64,000 nucleotides of DNA. Source: Humibacter sp. RRB41 (GTDB lineage: Bacteria > Actinomycetota > Actinomycetes > Actinomycetales > Microbacteriaceae). How positions within the stretch are numbered: position 1 is the stretch's first letter; every line of letters begins with the position of its first letter. The stretch is taken from contig NZ_JAKWJQ010000001.1 in assembly GCF_022761015.1 (NCBI RefSeq), positions 992,001-1,056,000 on the forward strand, in the 5' to 3' direction. The position numbers and the translations under genes are program-made. The notes under the pieces are model-generated. The model was not told the DNA's origin. It saw nothing but the letters and a program-made list of their open reading frames with translations, and made no database searches. Positions 33,117 to 42,800 of the stretch are shown piece by piece.

Positions 33117-34325
33117 ATGACTGTCGCTTGGGGCCGCAAGATCGTGGCCGCCGTTCTCACCGGTTTCGTCGTCGCACTTCTCGTGCACGTGGGAACGGTG
33201 GTGCTGACGAACGAGGCCTTCCTGCTCCAGGGCGCAGGCTGGGCCGCCATCGTGTCGCTGAGCGGGTTCTTCACGTTGGCATCGGTGTTCGCGTTCGTTC
33301 TGATCGCCGCTGCTTCGCTGTTCGACGCCTTGAACACCTGGTGGGGCGCACTCATCACCGGTCTGGTGACCGGTGTGATCGCGACGACGATCGACAGCAT
33401 GATCTACCTGGCCACCAACGGCCAGAAGCCCGACATCTCCTTCCTCTGGACTCTGGCGGGCGAGCGCAACCTGCTCTTCATCCTGTTCGTCACTGTGCTC
33501 ACGCCCACGCTCGGTCGCTGGCTCTATCGCACGATCACGGTGTACGACCGTTCCGCCGTCACGGGTCGCAAGGTGGCGCTGGTGCGCATCCCTGCCACGA
33601 ACCTGGCAGAGGGCCTCGTCAGCAACATCGACCGCGTGCCTGTCGACACCGCCAAGGCCGACGAGCAGTGGGATGCCTACGTCGCCGCGCTCTCCGGCGC
33701 CGGCTGGGACACCGTGGAGGTGGCATCCGCCGAGGTGCTGCCCGACTCCGTGTTCGTCGAGGACACCGCCATCGTCTTCGACGGTCTTGCCGTGATCGCC
33801 CGCTCGGGTGCCGAGCAGCGTCGTGGTGAGACGCCGGGCACCGAAGCCGTGCTCACCGACCTCGGGCTGCGCATCGATCGCATCGAGGAGCCGGGAACGC
33901 TCGACGGCGGCGACGTGCTGCGCGTCGGCGACACCCTCTACGTCGGTCGCAGCGAGCGCACGAACGCCGAGGGCATCCGCCAGCTGCGTGTGATCGCCGA
34001 CGATGAGGGCTTCTCGGTCGTCGCGGTTCCCGTGAAGGGTGCGCTGCACCTCAAGTCGACGGCGACCGCCCTGCCCGACGGCACCGTGATCGGCAACGCC
34101 GAGCTCATCGCCGACACGAGCGTCTTCGACCGCTTCCTGCCCGTTCCGGAGCCGGCAGGAGTCGCGGCCGTCGTGCTCTCCGCCGACACCGTGCTGGTGT
34201 CGGCATCGGCGCCCAAGACGGCGGCGCTGATCGGCGACCTCGGATACCGCGTCATCACGGTGGACATCTCGGAGTTCGAAAAGCTCGAGGGCTGCGTCAC
34301 CTGCCTGAGCATCCTGATCTCCTGA
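33117..34325 (+). CDS. Membrane-anchored dimethylargininase (DDAH-type) fusion
   Basis: This 402-residue protein has two parts. Residues about 5-125 contain four hydrophobic helices (for example VAAVLTGFVVALLVHVGTVV and LLFILFVTVLTPTLGRWLY). From about residue 135 a complete DDAH/amidinotransferase-fold domain follows. Its motifs are SVFVEDTAIVFDG, GTLDGGDVLRVGDTLYVGRS, the catalytic His in ALHLKSTATAL and the catalytic Cys in LEGCVTCLSIL near the end. DDAH hydrolyses methylated arginines to citrulline and methylamines; close actinobacterial relatives are soluble and lack the membrane part. The helical domain resembles nothing I can name. ATG 33117 is preferred over GTG 33108 because of the leaderless promoter geometry. 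Downstream gap to the dehydrogenase is 140 bases. Confidence 0.8.
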   Translation: MTVAWGRKIVAAVLTGFVVALLVHVGTVVLTNEAFLLQGAGWAAIVSLSGFFTLASVFAFVLIAAASLFDALNTWWGALITGLVTGVIATTIDSMIYLATNGQKPDISFLWTLAGERNLLFILFVTVLTPTLGRWLYRTITVYDRSAVTGRKVALVRIPATNLAEGLVSNIDRVPVDTAKADEQWDAYVAALSGAGWDTVEVASAEVLPDSVFVEDTAIVFDGLAVIARSGAEQRRGETPGTEAVLTDLGLRIDRIEEPGTLDGGDVLRVGDTLYVGRSERTNAEGIRQLRVIADDEGFSVVAVPVKGALHLKSTATALPDGTVIGNAELIADTSVFDRFLPVPEPAGVAAVVLSADTVLVSASAPKTAALIGDLGYRVITVDISEFEKLEGCVTCLSILIS

Positions 34326-34394
34326 CGGGCTGACCTCCTGACGGCCCGCGCCACCGTGCGCGACGGGCGGCCGGCGTGGCAAGATGGTGGGGTA

Positions 34395-34438
34395 CGCCCC
34401 GCCCATGAGGCGGGGTGCGCTTGTGACACAACACCCCG
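34395..34438 (+). promoter_or_regulatory. Two mutually exclusive hairpins before the dehydrogenase
   Basis: Hairpin 1 pairs CCCCGCC (34397-34403) with GGCGGGG (34409-34415) around CATGA. Hairpin 2 pairs CGGGGTG (34411-34417) with CACCCCG (34432-34438) and encloses the perfect dyad TTGTG-A-CACAA (34421-34431). Both use 34411-34415, so only one can form. This could be an attenuator-like switch or simply a terminator followed by an operator. No U-tract and no convincing promoter were seen in 34326-34465. Confidence 0.4.
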
Positions 34439-34465
34439 TTGCCACAGCCATCGAAGGAGACACCG

Positions 34466-35545
34466 TTGTCCGTCATGCCCGACCTTCTAGCGTCGACAGG
34501 AATCGACCTTCCGCACGAGAAACTCGTGATCGTGAAGGGTCCGCGAAGCGGGTTGACGATCAGCATCGCGGTCCATTCGACCCGTCTCGGGCAAGCCCTC
34601 GGCGGATGCCGGCTGTGGACGTACGACAACTGGCTCGAGGCCGTGCACGATTCGCTGCGTCTCGCCGAAGGCATGACGCTCAAGAACGCGGCAGCCGGCC
34701 TGAATCGCGGCGGTGGCAAGTCTGTGGTCTACCTGCCCCACGGCGTGCAGCTGGATGCCGAGCGTCGGCGTGACGTGATGCTCGACCTCGGCGACGCGAT
34801 CGCCGGTCTCGACGGTGCCTACATGACCGCGGAGGACGTGGGTACGAGCGCCGACGACATGGCGGTCGTCGCCGAACGCACGAACGACGTCTGCGGGCTG
34901 CCGTCCGACAAGGGCGGCGTCGGCGAGCCGAGTGACGCGACAGCGCAGGGTGTGTACGCGAGCATCCTGTCCACGGTCGAGGCCGTCTTCGGAGAGCGCT
35001 CGGTCGCCGGTCGTCGCATCACGCTGCTCGGGCTCGGGCACGTCGGTTCGCTGCTCGCGACACGGCTCGCAAGCGACGGCGCGCTTCTCACGGTCACCGA
35101 CGTCAACCCCGCCAAGCGTGAGCTCGCGGCACGGCTCGGCGCACGGTGGTCCGAACCCGACGAGGCAGCGCTCGTGCCCGGCGACGTGTTCGTGCCGGCA
35201 GGAGTCGGCGGCATCCTCACCGCCGACGTGATCGATGCGCTGCAGGTGAAGGCCGTCGTGGGGCCGGCGAACAATCAGCTTGCGGAACGAGCCGGAGCGG
35301 CACGACTGCGCGCGCGTGGCATCCTGTGGGCGCCGGACTTCGTGGTGAACGCCGGCGGCGTGATCTTCCTCGACACGCTCAGCCGCCCAGGTGCATCCGC
35401 CGAGGCGACGAGGGAGCGTGTCGAGCAGATCGGCGACACCGTGACGCGCATCTTCGCGGATGCCGCCGAACGCGACGTCACGACGCTCGCCGCAGCGGAG
35501 GCGCTCGCGATGGCGCGGTTGGATGCGGTGCCCGTTCTCGCCTGA
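34466..35545 (+). CDS. Glu/Leu/Phe/Val dehydrogenase family amino-acid dehydrogenase
   Basis: NAD-dependent oxidative deaminase of branched-chain or aromatic amino acids (leucine/valine/phenylalanine dehydrogenase type), 359 residues, near the usual 350-370. Visible motifs are LGGCRLWTY, the catalytic-lysine segment GMTLKNAAAGLNRGGGKSV, AEDVGTS, the Rossmann motif GLGHVGSLLATRL, and PAGVGGIL / VVGPANNQLA. Start TTG 34466 is chosen because AGGAGA ends 5 bases upstream; ATG 34475 is possible but poorly spaced. Catalytic residues appear intact. Substrate preference among Leu, Val and Phe cannot be told from sequence by eye. It would feed branched-chain 2-oxo acids to fatty-acid starter synthesis or catabolism. 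Confidence 0.85.
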   Translation: MSVMPDLLASTGIDLPHEKLVIVKGPRSGLTISIAVHSTRLGQALGGCRLWTYDNWLEAVHDSLRLAEGMTLKNAAAGLNRGGGKSVVYLPHGVQLDAERRRDVMLDLGDAIAGLDGAYMTAEDVGTSADDMAVVAERTNDVCGLPSDKGGVGEPSDATAQGVYASILSTVEAVFGERSVAGRRITLLGLGHVGSLLATRLASDGALLTVTDVNPAKRELAARLGARWSEPDEAALVPGDVFVPAGVGGILTADVIDALQVKAVVGPANNQLAERAGAARLRARGILWAPDFVVNAGGVIFLDTLSRPGASAEATRERVEQIGDTVTRIFADAAERDVTTLAAAEALAMARLDAVPVLA

Positions 35546-35568
35546 TCTCGTGGATGGTGATGTTCTCG

Positions 35569-35598
35569 TTGCGCACAGCAGAAAAACAGGTATAGCCT
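35569..35598 (+). promoter_or_regulatory. Promoter upstream of the small ORF and ABC exporter
   Basis: TTGCGC (35569-35574), an 18-base spacer and TAGCCT (35593-35598); TATAGC at 35591-35596 with a 16-base spacer is the alternative reading. Predicted start near 35605, giving about 82 bases of leader before the 37-codon ORF and about 415 before the exporter gene. Confidence 0.5.
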
Positions 35599-35686
35599 GA
35601 TCTGCTGTCGCGATTTTCGCTCAGGGCAGGGATGCCCGGACCGGCTTGGCGACGCACGGACGCAGTTCGATGCTGAGGAGGACGAC

Positions 35687-35800
35687 ATGACGAAGACCGA
35701 GATGACCACGCGGGTTCGCGGGGGTGTCGAGGGTCGCCTCGTGCCGTCCAGCATCGGGTCGTTCGCTGCCGCGGCACCGCGGCAGGGATTCGTGGAGTAG
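35687..35800 (+). CDS. 37-residue small ORF, candidate leader peptide
   Basis: ATG 35687 follows GAGGAGGACGAC, a near-perfect Shine-Dalgarno at ideal spacing and the strongest ribosome binding site I saw in the window. The ORF ends at TAG 35798-35800. The peptide starts MTKTEMTTRVRGGVEG and ends APRQGFVE; it has no membrane helix or signal peptide and no recognised family. The last codons overlap a 9-bp hairpin (35766-35785), and the ORF lies between a promoter and a drug-type ABC exporter. A leader peptide that couples translation to exporter expression is the best guess, by analogy with BmrB before bmrCD in Bacillus. A ribosomally made secreted peptide is an alternative. Confidence 0.5.
   Translation: MTKTEMTTRVRGGVEGRLVPSSIGSFAAAAPRQGFVE
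35766..35785 (+). promoter_or_regulatory. Hairpin inside the small ORF
   Basis: CTGCCGCGG (35766-35774) and CCGCGGCAG (35777-35785) are perfect complements with only CA between, so the realistic loop is 4-6 bases. A ribosome reading to the stop at 35798 would melt it, while a ribosome stalled earlier would leave it free to fold. Confidence 0.5.
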
Positions 35801-35954
35801 CGCAGCCGACAGGCTCCGTCTCCCTCCGATCTCCCGGCCGCACGGCCACTCTCGAACGTCCGACCCGCGCGGGGCGTCACCGGCTACGGCCGGCGCCGAT
35901 GATCCCCGGTCCGCTCGGACCTCTTCCCTGCAGTCGACCCTTCTCGTCGACCCT

Positions 35955-35976
35955 GTGCGCACCAGAAGGTGCGCAC
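35955..35976 (+). terminator. Hairpin in the exporter leader (possible attenuator)
   Basis: GTGCGCACC (35955-35963) pairs perfectly with GGTGCGCAC (35968-35976) around AGAA and is followed by CACTGAAGTGAAAA, without a U-run. A smaller GTCGAC/GTCGAC stem lies at 35933-35951. It stands 44 bases before the exporter's first ATG. The remainder of 35801-36020 contains further GC-rich dyads but no ORF I can support. Confidence 0.45.
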
Positions 35977-36020
35977 CACTGAAGTGAAAACCAACCACCA
36001 TCCAGACGAAACGGTGATCC

Positions 36021-37967
36021 ATGTCTGCCTCTCAGGCAAACCTGTCCCGCCCACCCGACCAACATCCAGAACACGAAGGCGGCGGAAAGCGGATGAGCAC
36101 GTTCCGCTCGCTCGCTCGCATCTACCCCTATGCCAAACCGGCCATGCGCCGCATCTACTTCGGCATGGTCGCGGCGATCGGGGCATCCATCGTCGCGCTG
36201 CTCATCCCGATCGTGCTGCAAGCACTGGTCGACGGGCCGATGCAGGACGGCGACCCGTCGCAGGTCGTGCCGTCCGCCGTGCTCGTGCTCCTGCTCGGCG
36301 TTGCGGAGGCGGTGCTCATCTCGCTGCGCCGCTGGTTCGTGCTCACGCCGGGCACCAAGGTCGAGGCTGACCTGCGCAACGCGTTCTACGCGAAGCTGCA
36401 GGACCTGCCGGTGAGTTTCCACGACGGCTGGCCCTCTGGTCAGCTGCTCAGCCGCGCCGTCAGCGACCTCAACCTGATCCGCCGCTGGATCAGCTTCGGT
36501 TTCGTGCTGCTCTTCGTGAACATCGTGACGATCCTGATCGGCTTCATCGTGCTGGTCACGTGGAACTGGCTGCTCGCGGTGATCTTCATCGTGTGCTCGA
36601 TTCCGCTGTGGATCTACGGCTACGTGTTCGAGAGCCGTTACTCGGTGATCGCCAGGCGCAGCCAGGACCAGGCGGGCGACCTCGCGACCGCCGTCGAGGA
36701 GTCGGTGCACGGCATCCGCGTGCTCAAGGCGTTCGGTCGCGGCCGCCATGCCCTGCGCAACTTCGAGAAGCAGGCCGAAGACCTGCGCGGCACCGAGATC
36801 GCGAAAGCGAAGGCGATCGCGGGCATCTGGCTCTGGCTTCTGATGGTGCCGGACGTCGCGTTCGCCCTGTGCCTCGTGGTCGGCGTCTGGCTGGTCTCGC
36901 AGAACTCGCTCACGGCAGGCCAGCTGCTGGCGTTCTTCGCCACGGCGACGGTGCTGAGGTTCCCGATCGAGTCGATCGGGTTCCTGCTGTCGATGACCTT
37001 CGACACCCGTACGGCCGCCGACCGGTTCTTCGACGTGATGAACACGCCGAACACCATCGACGACCCGCAAGCGCCGAAGGTCGTCACCGATCCCAAGGGC
37101 CGGCTGGCCTTCCGCGACGCCCACTTTCGCTATCCGGACACCCCCGACGGGTATTCGGACCTGCTCGACGGCATCGACCTCGAGTTGGAGCCGGGCGAGA
37201 CCATGGCGCTCGTCGGACTCACCGGCAGCGGCAAGTCCACGCTCACGGCGCTCACCACGCGGCTCTATGACGTCACAGGTGGCGCGGTGACACTCGACGG
37301 CGTCGACATCCGCGACCTGACGAGGAGCGAGTTGCGTACCCACATCGCCATGGCGTTCGAGGACGCCACGCTGTTCTCGGCTTCGGTGCGCGACAACGTG
37401 CTGCTCGGAAGAGCCGACCTGGTCGGCGACGACGAGCGGACCAAGGCGCGCGCGGAGGCGGTGCTCATCGAAGCGCTGCAGGTCGCCCAGGCGGGCTTCG
37501 TCTATGATCTGCCGGACGGCGTCGACACGAAGGTCGGCGAGGAGGGACTCAGCCTCTCCGGCGGCCAGCGTCAGCGCCTGGCATTGGCCCGTGCAGTCGC
37601 AGCCAACCCCGAGGTTCTGGTGCTCGACGACCCGTTGTCGGCTCTGGATGTCGACACCGAGGCCCTCGTCGAGGCCGCCCTTCGGCGGGTACTGGCGTCC
37701 ACGACGGCCCTGATCGTGGCGCACCGCCCGTCCACCGTGATGCTGGCGGACCGCGTCGCTCTGCTCGAAGCCGGCCGCATCACGGCGGTGGGAACGCACA
37801 GCGCGCTGCTGGCATCCAACGAGCATTACCGGTTCGTCATCTCGAGTCTCGAGGACGACGAAGAAGAAGAGGTCCTTGAGGAGGTAGCGCTCGGCGGCGG
37901 CGTGTACGGCGACGAGCGCGTCGCGCCGCAGGAGCGGCGGCGCGACAGAGAGGAGCGAGTCCTGTGA
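36021..37967 (+). CDS. ABC exporter half-transporter A (degenerate-site subunit)
   Basis: Type IV ABC exporter (6-TM domain, about residues 40-345, plus ATPase domain), 648 residues. Motifs: Walker [10 protein letters not shown] (about 399), signature [14 protein letters not shown] (about 510), Walker [13 protein letters not shown] (about 532) and H-loop VAHRPST. The catalytic glutamate after Walker B is Asp here, the hallmark of the non-canonical subunit in heterodimeric exporters such as TM287/288 and BmrCD. An acidic/Arg-rich tail ([11 protein letters not shown]) follows. Its GTGA stop overlaps the next gene's GTG start, so the two are translationally coupled. Start 36021 has only a weak site (GGTGA); ATG 36093 after GGAAAGC is an equally good choice and would remove 24 hydrophilic residues. 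The exported substrate is unknown. Confidence 0.85.
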   Translation: MSASQANLSRPPDQHPEHEGGGKRMSTFRSLARIYPYAKPAMRRIYFGMVAAIGASIVALLIPIVLQALVDGPMQDGDPSQVVPSAVLVLLLGVAEAVLISLRRWFVLTPGTKVEADLRNAFYAKLQDLPVSFHDGWPSGQLLSRAVSDLNLIRRWISFGFVLLFVNIVTILIGFIVLVTWNWLLAVIFIVCSIPLWIYGYVFESRYSVIARRSQDQAGDLATAVEESVHGIRVLKAFGRGRHALRNFEKQAEDLRGTEIAKAKAIAGIWLWLLMVPDVAFALCLVVGVWLVSQNSLTAGQLLAFFATATVLRFPIESIGFLLSMTFDTRTAADRFFDVMNTPNTIDDPQAPKVVTDPKGRLAFRDAHFRYPDTPDGYSDLLDGIDLELEPGETMALVGLTGSGKSTLTALTTRLYDVTGGAVTLDGVDIRDLTRSELRTHIAMAFEDATLFSASVRDNVLLGRADLVGDDERTKARAEAVLIEALQVAQAGFVYDLPDGVDTKVGEEGLSLSGGQRQRLALARAVAANPEVLVLDDPLSALDVDTEALVEAALRRVLASTTALIVAHRPSTVMLADRVALLEAGRITAVGTHSALLASNEHYRFVISSLEDDEEEEVLEEVALGGGVYGDERVAPQERRRDREERVL

Positions 37968-39778
37968 GCACCGCAACTGTTCTCGGTGTCGAAGGCGAGG
38001 AGCGCAACGACTTCACGAAGGTGGAGTCGCGGCAGATCCGTCGCCGGTCGCTGAAGCTGCTCGGAACGCTGCTGTCGCCGCTGCGCGGGAAGGTCGTCTT
38101 CGCGCTCGTGGTGATCGTGATCTCCACGCTCGCCCAGGTGATCGGGCCGACGCTGATCGGTATCGGCATCGACCAGGGCATCAGCGCGCTGAAGACGCAG
38201 GACTGGTGGCCGATCGCCCTCACGGGCGTCGCCTATCTGGTGACCGGTGTCCTAGGCGCTGTGACGGTGTCGTGGTACACGGTGCAGTCGGCGCGCATCA
38301 GCCAGGCGATTCTGCTCGACCTGCGCAAGCGGGTGTTCCTGCACACGCAGCGACTGAGCCTGGAATTCCACGAGTCGTACACGTCGGGCCGCATCATCTC
38401 GCGGCAGACGAGCGACCTTGACTCGATTCGCGAGCTGCTCGATTCCGGCATCAACCAGTTGGTGCAGGGCGTGCTGTATTCCGGGTTCATCGCGGTCTTC
38501 ATGTTCGTGAACGACTGGGTCTCGGGCGTCATCCTGTTCGTCTCGCTGGTGCCGCTGTACTTCTTGACGCGCTGGTTCCAGAAGCGATCCCAGACGCTGT
38601 TCCGGCGCTCGCGCGTGGCATCCGCGAAGCTGATCGTGCATTTCGTGGAGACCATGACGGGCATTCGCGCCGTGAAGGCGTTCCGCAAGGAGAAGCGCAA
38701 CGAGAAGGAGTTCGGCGACCTCGTCGAGGACTACCGCGACGTCAACGCGAAGACCATCCAGCTGTTCGGAATCTTCGATCCCGGACTGGTGCTGATCGGG
38801 AACGTGACGGTGGCCGTGGTTCTTCTGGTCGGCGGATTCCGGGTCGCGACCGGCGCCCTGCCGATCGGCATCCTGCTGGCCGTTCTGCTCTACACCCGTC
38901 GGTTCTTCGACCCGATGGAGGAGATGGCCATGTTCTACAACTCCTACCAGTCGGCCGCTGCGGCCCTCGAGAAGATCTCGGGCGTGCTGGAGGAGGAGCC
39001 GAGCGTGCCGGACCCGGCGCGTCCGGTCGACCTGTGGCAGGCATCCGGTCACGTGCGCTTCGACGATGTGAAGTTCGCGTACAAGAAGGACAGGGTGATT
39101 CTGCCGGAGTTCACGCTCGACGTGCCGGCCGGTCAGACGATCGCGCTTGTCGGGTCGACGGGTGCGGGCAAGTCCACCTTGGCGAAGCTCATCGCCCGGT
39201 TCTACGACCCGACGGAGGGCCACGTCACGCTCGACGGCGTCGATCTGCGCGACCTGCACCCGAAGGATCTGCGACGAGCGATCGTCATGGTCACGCAGGA
39301 GGCGTACCTGTTCTCCGGAACGGTGGCGGACAACATCGCGCTGGGCAAGCCGGATGCCTCCCCTGAGGAGATCAGGGCGGCCGCGGTCGCCGTGGGCGCC
39401 GACGAGTTCATCCAGTCCCTGCCAGACGGATACGAGACCGACGTGAACAAGCGCGGCGGACGGGTATCGGCCGGTCAGCGGCAGCTGATCTCGTTCGCCA
39501 GGGCGTTCCTGGCGAACCCGGCAGTGCTCATCCTGGATGAGGCCACGAGCTCGCTCGACATTCCGAGCGAACGACTGGTGCAGGAGGCGCTGCTGACACT
39601 GCTGAAGGACCGCACCGCGTTGATCATCGCGCACCGTCTGTCGACGGTCGCGATCGCCGACCGGGTGCTCGTGATGGAGCACGGCAAAGTGGTCGAGGAC
39701 GGCTCTCCGGCCGATCTCATCTCCGGCACAGGGCGCTTCGCGCAGCTGCACGCAGCGTGGCGAGACTCCCTGGTGTGA
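37964..39778 (+). CDS. ABC exporter half-transporter B (canonical Glu subunit)
   Basis: Partner of the preceding gene, 604 residues, with a TM domain (about residues 35-330) and ATPase domain. Walker A is GSTGAGKST (about 395) and Walker [13 protein letters not shown] has the catalytic Glu (about 520). The ABC signature is VSAGQ instead of LSGGQ. Thus the canonical ATP site would combine this Walker A/B with LSGGQ of subunit A, and the degenerate site would combine subunit A's Asp with VSAGQ. GTG 37964 is preceded by AGGAG at 8 bases and overlaps the upstream stop. Likely an asymmetric drug, lipid or peptide exporter. Confidence 0.88.
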   Translation: MSTATVLGVEGEERNDFTKVESRQIRRRSLKLLGTLLSPLRGKVVFALVVIVISTLAQVIGPTLIGIGIDQGISALKTQDWWPIALTGVAYLVTGVLGAVTVSWYTVQSARISQAILLDLRKRVFLHTQRLSLEFHESYTSGRIISRQTSDLDSIRELLDSGINQLVQGVLYSGFIAVFMFVNDWVSGVILFVSLVPLYFLTRWFQKRSQTLFRRSRVASAKLIVHFVETMTGIRAVKAFRKEKRNEKEFGDLVEDYRDVNAKTIQLFGIFDPGLVLIGNVTVAVVLLVGGFRVATGALPIGILLAVLLYTRRFFDPMEEMAMFYNSYQSAAAALEKISGVLEEEPSVPDPARPVDLWQASGHVRFDDVKFAYKKDRVILPEFTLDVPAGQTIALVGSTGAGKSTLAKLIARFYDPTEGHVTLDGVDLRDLHPKDLRRAIVMVTQEAYLFSGTVADNIALGKPDASPEEIRAAAVAVGADEFIQSLPDGYETDVNKRGGRVSAGQRQLISFARAFLANPAVLILDEATSSLDIPSERLVQEALLTLLKDRTALIIAHRLSTVAIADRVLVMEHGKVVEDGSPADLISGTGRFAQLHAAWRDSLV

Positions 39779-39805
39779 TCCGTTTCACGCACACCGGTGA
39801 ATTCA

Positions 39806-39847
39806 CGATGTGCCGTACGGAAACGTCGTTTTCCGTACGGCACATCG
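39806..39847. terminator. Bidirectional terminator, 18-bp perfect stem
   Basis: CGATGTGCCGTACGGAAA (39806-39823) and its exact complement (39830-39847) flank a 6-base loop CGTCGT, with outer CGCACAC/GTGTGCG pairing. Located between two convergent genes (stops at 39778 and 39886), it should end transcription from both sides. Confidence 0.8.
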
Positions 39848-39885
39848 CCGTGTGTGCGGTCTGGAGGAACCGCGACGAGGGAGGG

Positions 39886-42800
39886 TCAGCCGATTCGGCG
39901 GCCCCTCCTGAGCACGGTGAGGATGGCTCCGGTCGCGACCAGGAGGAGCCCGAGCGCGATCGGCAGGGCGAGGTCGCTTCCGGTGCTGGCGAGGTCGGTG
40001 CCTGTGAGGCCTGCAGCGTCCGTTCCGCCAGCGTGGTTCCCGGACCCGGACCCGGACCCGGACCCGGCAGCGGTGATACGAATGGAGCGGGTGGCGATGA
40101 CGTCGCCGCCGACGGATGCTTGCAGCACATGGTCCCCGGCGGCGAAGTTCGCGGGAACGCTGGCTGTCAGCTCACCGTCGCCCGAGGCATCCGCCGTCAC
40201 CCTGCCCAGGGTCAGAGGGACGGAGTGCAGCACCACCGTGATCGACGCGCCCGGCGTGAATCCGTGCATGCGTACGGTCAGCGGCGCGCCCGCTTTCGCG
40301 CTGGCAGGAGCCTCGATCGTCGGCGGGGTCATCCCGCCCTCCCGGTACGTGGCGAGTGCCAGGGTCTGGGCTCCGGCGGTCGTCGAGCCGTCCGCCGCAT
40401 GGCCCTTCTGATCCCAGCTCCGCCCAGGCGTGGTCGCGGCCTTCGCCTTGCCGAAGCCGAGCACCAGACCGCTGTAGCGGTTGACGAGGCGCACGCTCCC
40501 CGTCGCGTCGCCCGTCGTGGCCGACGTGTCCGGCACGATGAACCACTGCTGGCCGACGCCTGCGGCATCCTTCGCCGTCAAGTCGAGTGGCGTGCCCCAG
40601 GCGCGCCCGGCAGTGGTCGACGAATCGACGCCGAGCAACGCACCCGAGTGGTCCGCGATCGTGTACGCGCCGTCGCCGGTCGAGGTGAACACCCAGGCGC
40701 TGGATGTCGTGTCTGCCCTCGCTGCGCTCGTCACCGAGTCGCCGTCGGCGGCCACCGTCAAGAAGCCTTCGTCGGCATTCGCGATCGTGTATTCCTTCGA
40801 TGTGTCGACGGGCGAGGCCGGATCGTCCCCGCCGATCGTGACGTTGGCGAACTCGGCGTTGGACCCGTCCATGCAACCGAAGGAGCAGTACGAACGGAAC
40901 GACTTTCCGACAACGGCCGAGCTCGTCTTGTTCGCCGGGTCGACGAACCAGCGATACCACGAGGCCGTCGTGTAGTCCTTGCCCGTGTCTCCCAACTTGA
41001 ACCACTTCTGGGTCGCGAGGCTCTTCGTGGCGTAGAACTCCTGCGGGGCGTTGCCCGACTGATCGGGGTTCTGCGGTTCTCCGATGTAGAGACCGAGGTA
41101 GGCGTCGTAGGTGACGTCCATCACGAAGAGCGGTGAGGTGGCCGGCATCTGCCCGTTCTGAATCTGCTGTTGAGCAGTTCCGGGTGTGCTCGGGTTGTAC
41201 TCCTTGTCAGGGGCCGTATAGCCGGTCTGACTGTCGTCGGTGACGGGAGTCATGTTGCTCTCCTTGCCGCCGATTCCGGACTGCGTCCAGGCGCCGTCGT
41301 ACCACTTCTGCCACGAGCCGGTCGCCATCTTGTCGGCGATGGGGGCACGGGCGACATGTTCGTAGAACGCCACCCAGCTCCCGCTCTTGTTCACGACCCG
41401 CGAGCCGTAGTAGGCGTAGAAGTAACCCGACGAATAGTCCACATAAAGGCGGGGGTCGCCGTCGCCGTAGTAGTACGTCTGCTGCGGGAATGCGGCGGTG
41501 TCTCCCCGTACCGTGCTGTACGGCGAGGTGATCGCGTGACCCGGGATGCTCCAGGTCTTGCCCTTGTCAGTCGAGACTGCGTAGTCGATCGCGTCGTAGT
41601 GCAGTCCGTCACCGAACGGCTGGGGCGTGAACTCGTTGTGCACGAGGCCGTACCAGTCGCCCGTGTCCGGGTCGACCCACATCTGCGTGATGTCGCAGTA
41701 GTTCGGCTGTTGGTACCCGGATCCGGCTGGCGCCTTCGTCGATTCCTTGCCCGTTGGGCTCGAGTTGCAGAAGTTCGTCGTGTCGGGGTTGGTCCCGGAA
41801 GAGTTCAGCGTCGCATCGGGGGTCGCCGTGTCGAAGTTCGTCCCTGCGTACCAGTTCCACTGGCGGATGTCACCGTTGCTTCCGTCCGGTTCGTTGCCGT
41901 AGTTCGCGTGGGATTCGCCGAAGTGAAAGCTGCCGTCCTTGTCGAGGAACGGGCTCGCAGGAGTGTCGTCCGGATACTTCCAGGCATTCGTGTCGATCGA
42001 GTTCGTCGTGACCGTATACGGCGATGGCGGCCCCGGCGGGGCGGTGGGAGTCGTGTCGGTGTCGGTCGAATAGACGACGAGTTCGGAGGCAGACGCGTTG
42101 TCAGAACCGTTGATCGCCGTCTCGGCTTCGAAGCGCACGTAGCGGGCCTTGACGGGTTTGACGAATGTGACGTACTGAATCTCGTCGTTTCCGGTGGGTT
42201 GGTGGAACGTCGCTGTTCCGGCCGATGCCCAGCCGGAGGCGCTCGGGTCGTTCGCAGTCGCGGCGTCGTCGGTCGTGAACACCTCGACATCGCCGACCGG
42301 GCCATTCCCCTGAACCTTGACCGAATATCCGAGTCCCGTGAGGTCGAACGAGCCCCCGACGTCGAAGGTGATCCAGTGCGGGTAGGCAGTCGAATCCGGC
42401 GACCATTCGCTCGCCCACTGTGTTGTGGAGCTCTGGTCGAACGCCGAGGCAGCGGATCCGTCTCCTGAGTCGCTCTGTTGGGAATCCTCGCCGACGACCT
42501 TGTACTGAGCGTTGGTGATCGCCTTGCCCGCTGGCGTGTTCGCAGTGTCGTCGGTGGAGTAGACGACGATCTCGGACGCGGACGCGTTGTCCGACCCGTT
42601 GACCGCGTCGAGCACCTTGAACTCGACATAGCGCGCCTTGACCGGCTGCGCGAAGGTCACGTACTGAATCTGGGTATTGCTGGTCGGCTGCTCGAACGTC
42701 GCCGTTCCGGCTTCCGCCCACTTGCTGCTCGTGCCGTCCTTGGCCACGGTCGCGTCATCCGTCGTGAGCACCTCGACGTCCTTGGCCGGACCATTGCCCT

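Noticed and set aside
32748-34463. 571-codon minus-strand frame over the DDAH fusion
   Set aside because: Antisense to a gene with intact catalytic motifs and membrane helices; no domain seen.
35724-35987. 87-codon frame overlapping the exporter leader
   Set aside because: Out of frame with the small ORF that has the strong ribosome binding site. It has no such site itself and crosses two hairpins; basic, Ser/Arg-rich shadow composition.
40041-40064. CGGACC microsatellite as a phase-variation switch
   Set aside because: The unit is 6 bp, so slippage keeps the reading frame and changes only linker length.
39757-41136. 459-codon plus-strand frame over the F5/8C gene
   Set aside because: It starts inside the ABC transporter end, runs through the terminator hairpin and is antisense to a gene with clear domains, signal peptide and sorting motif.
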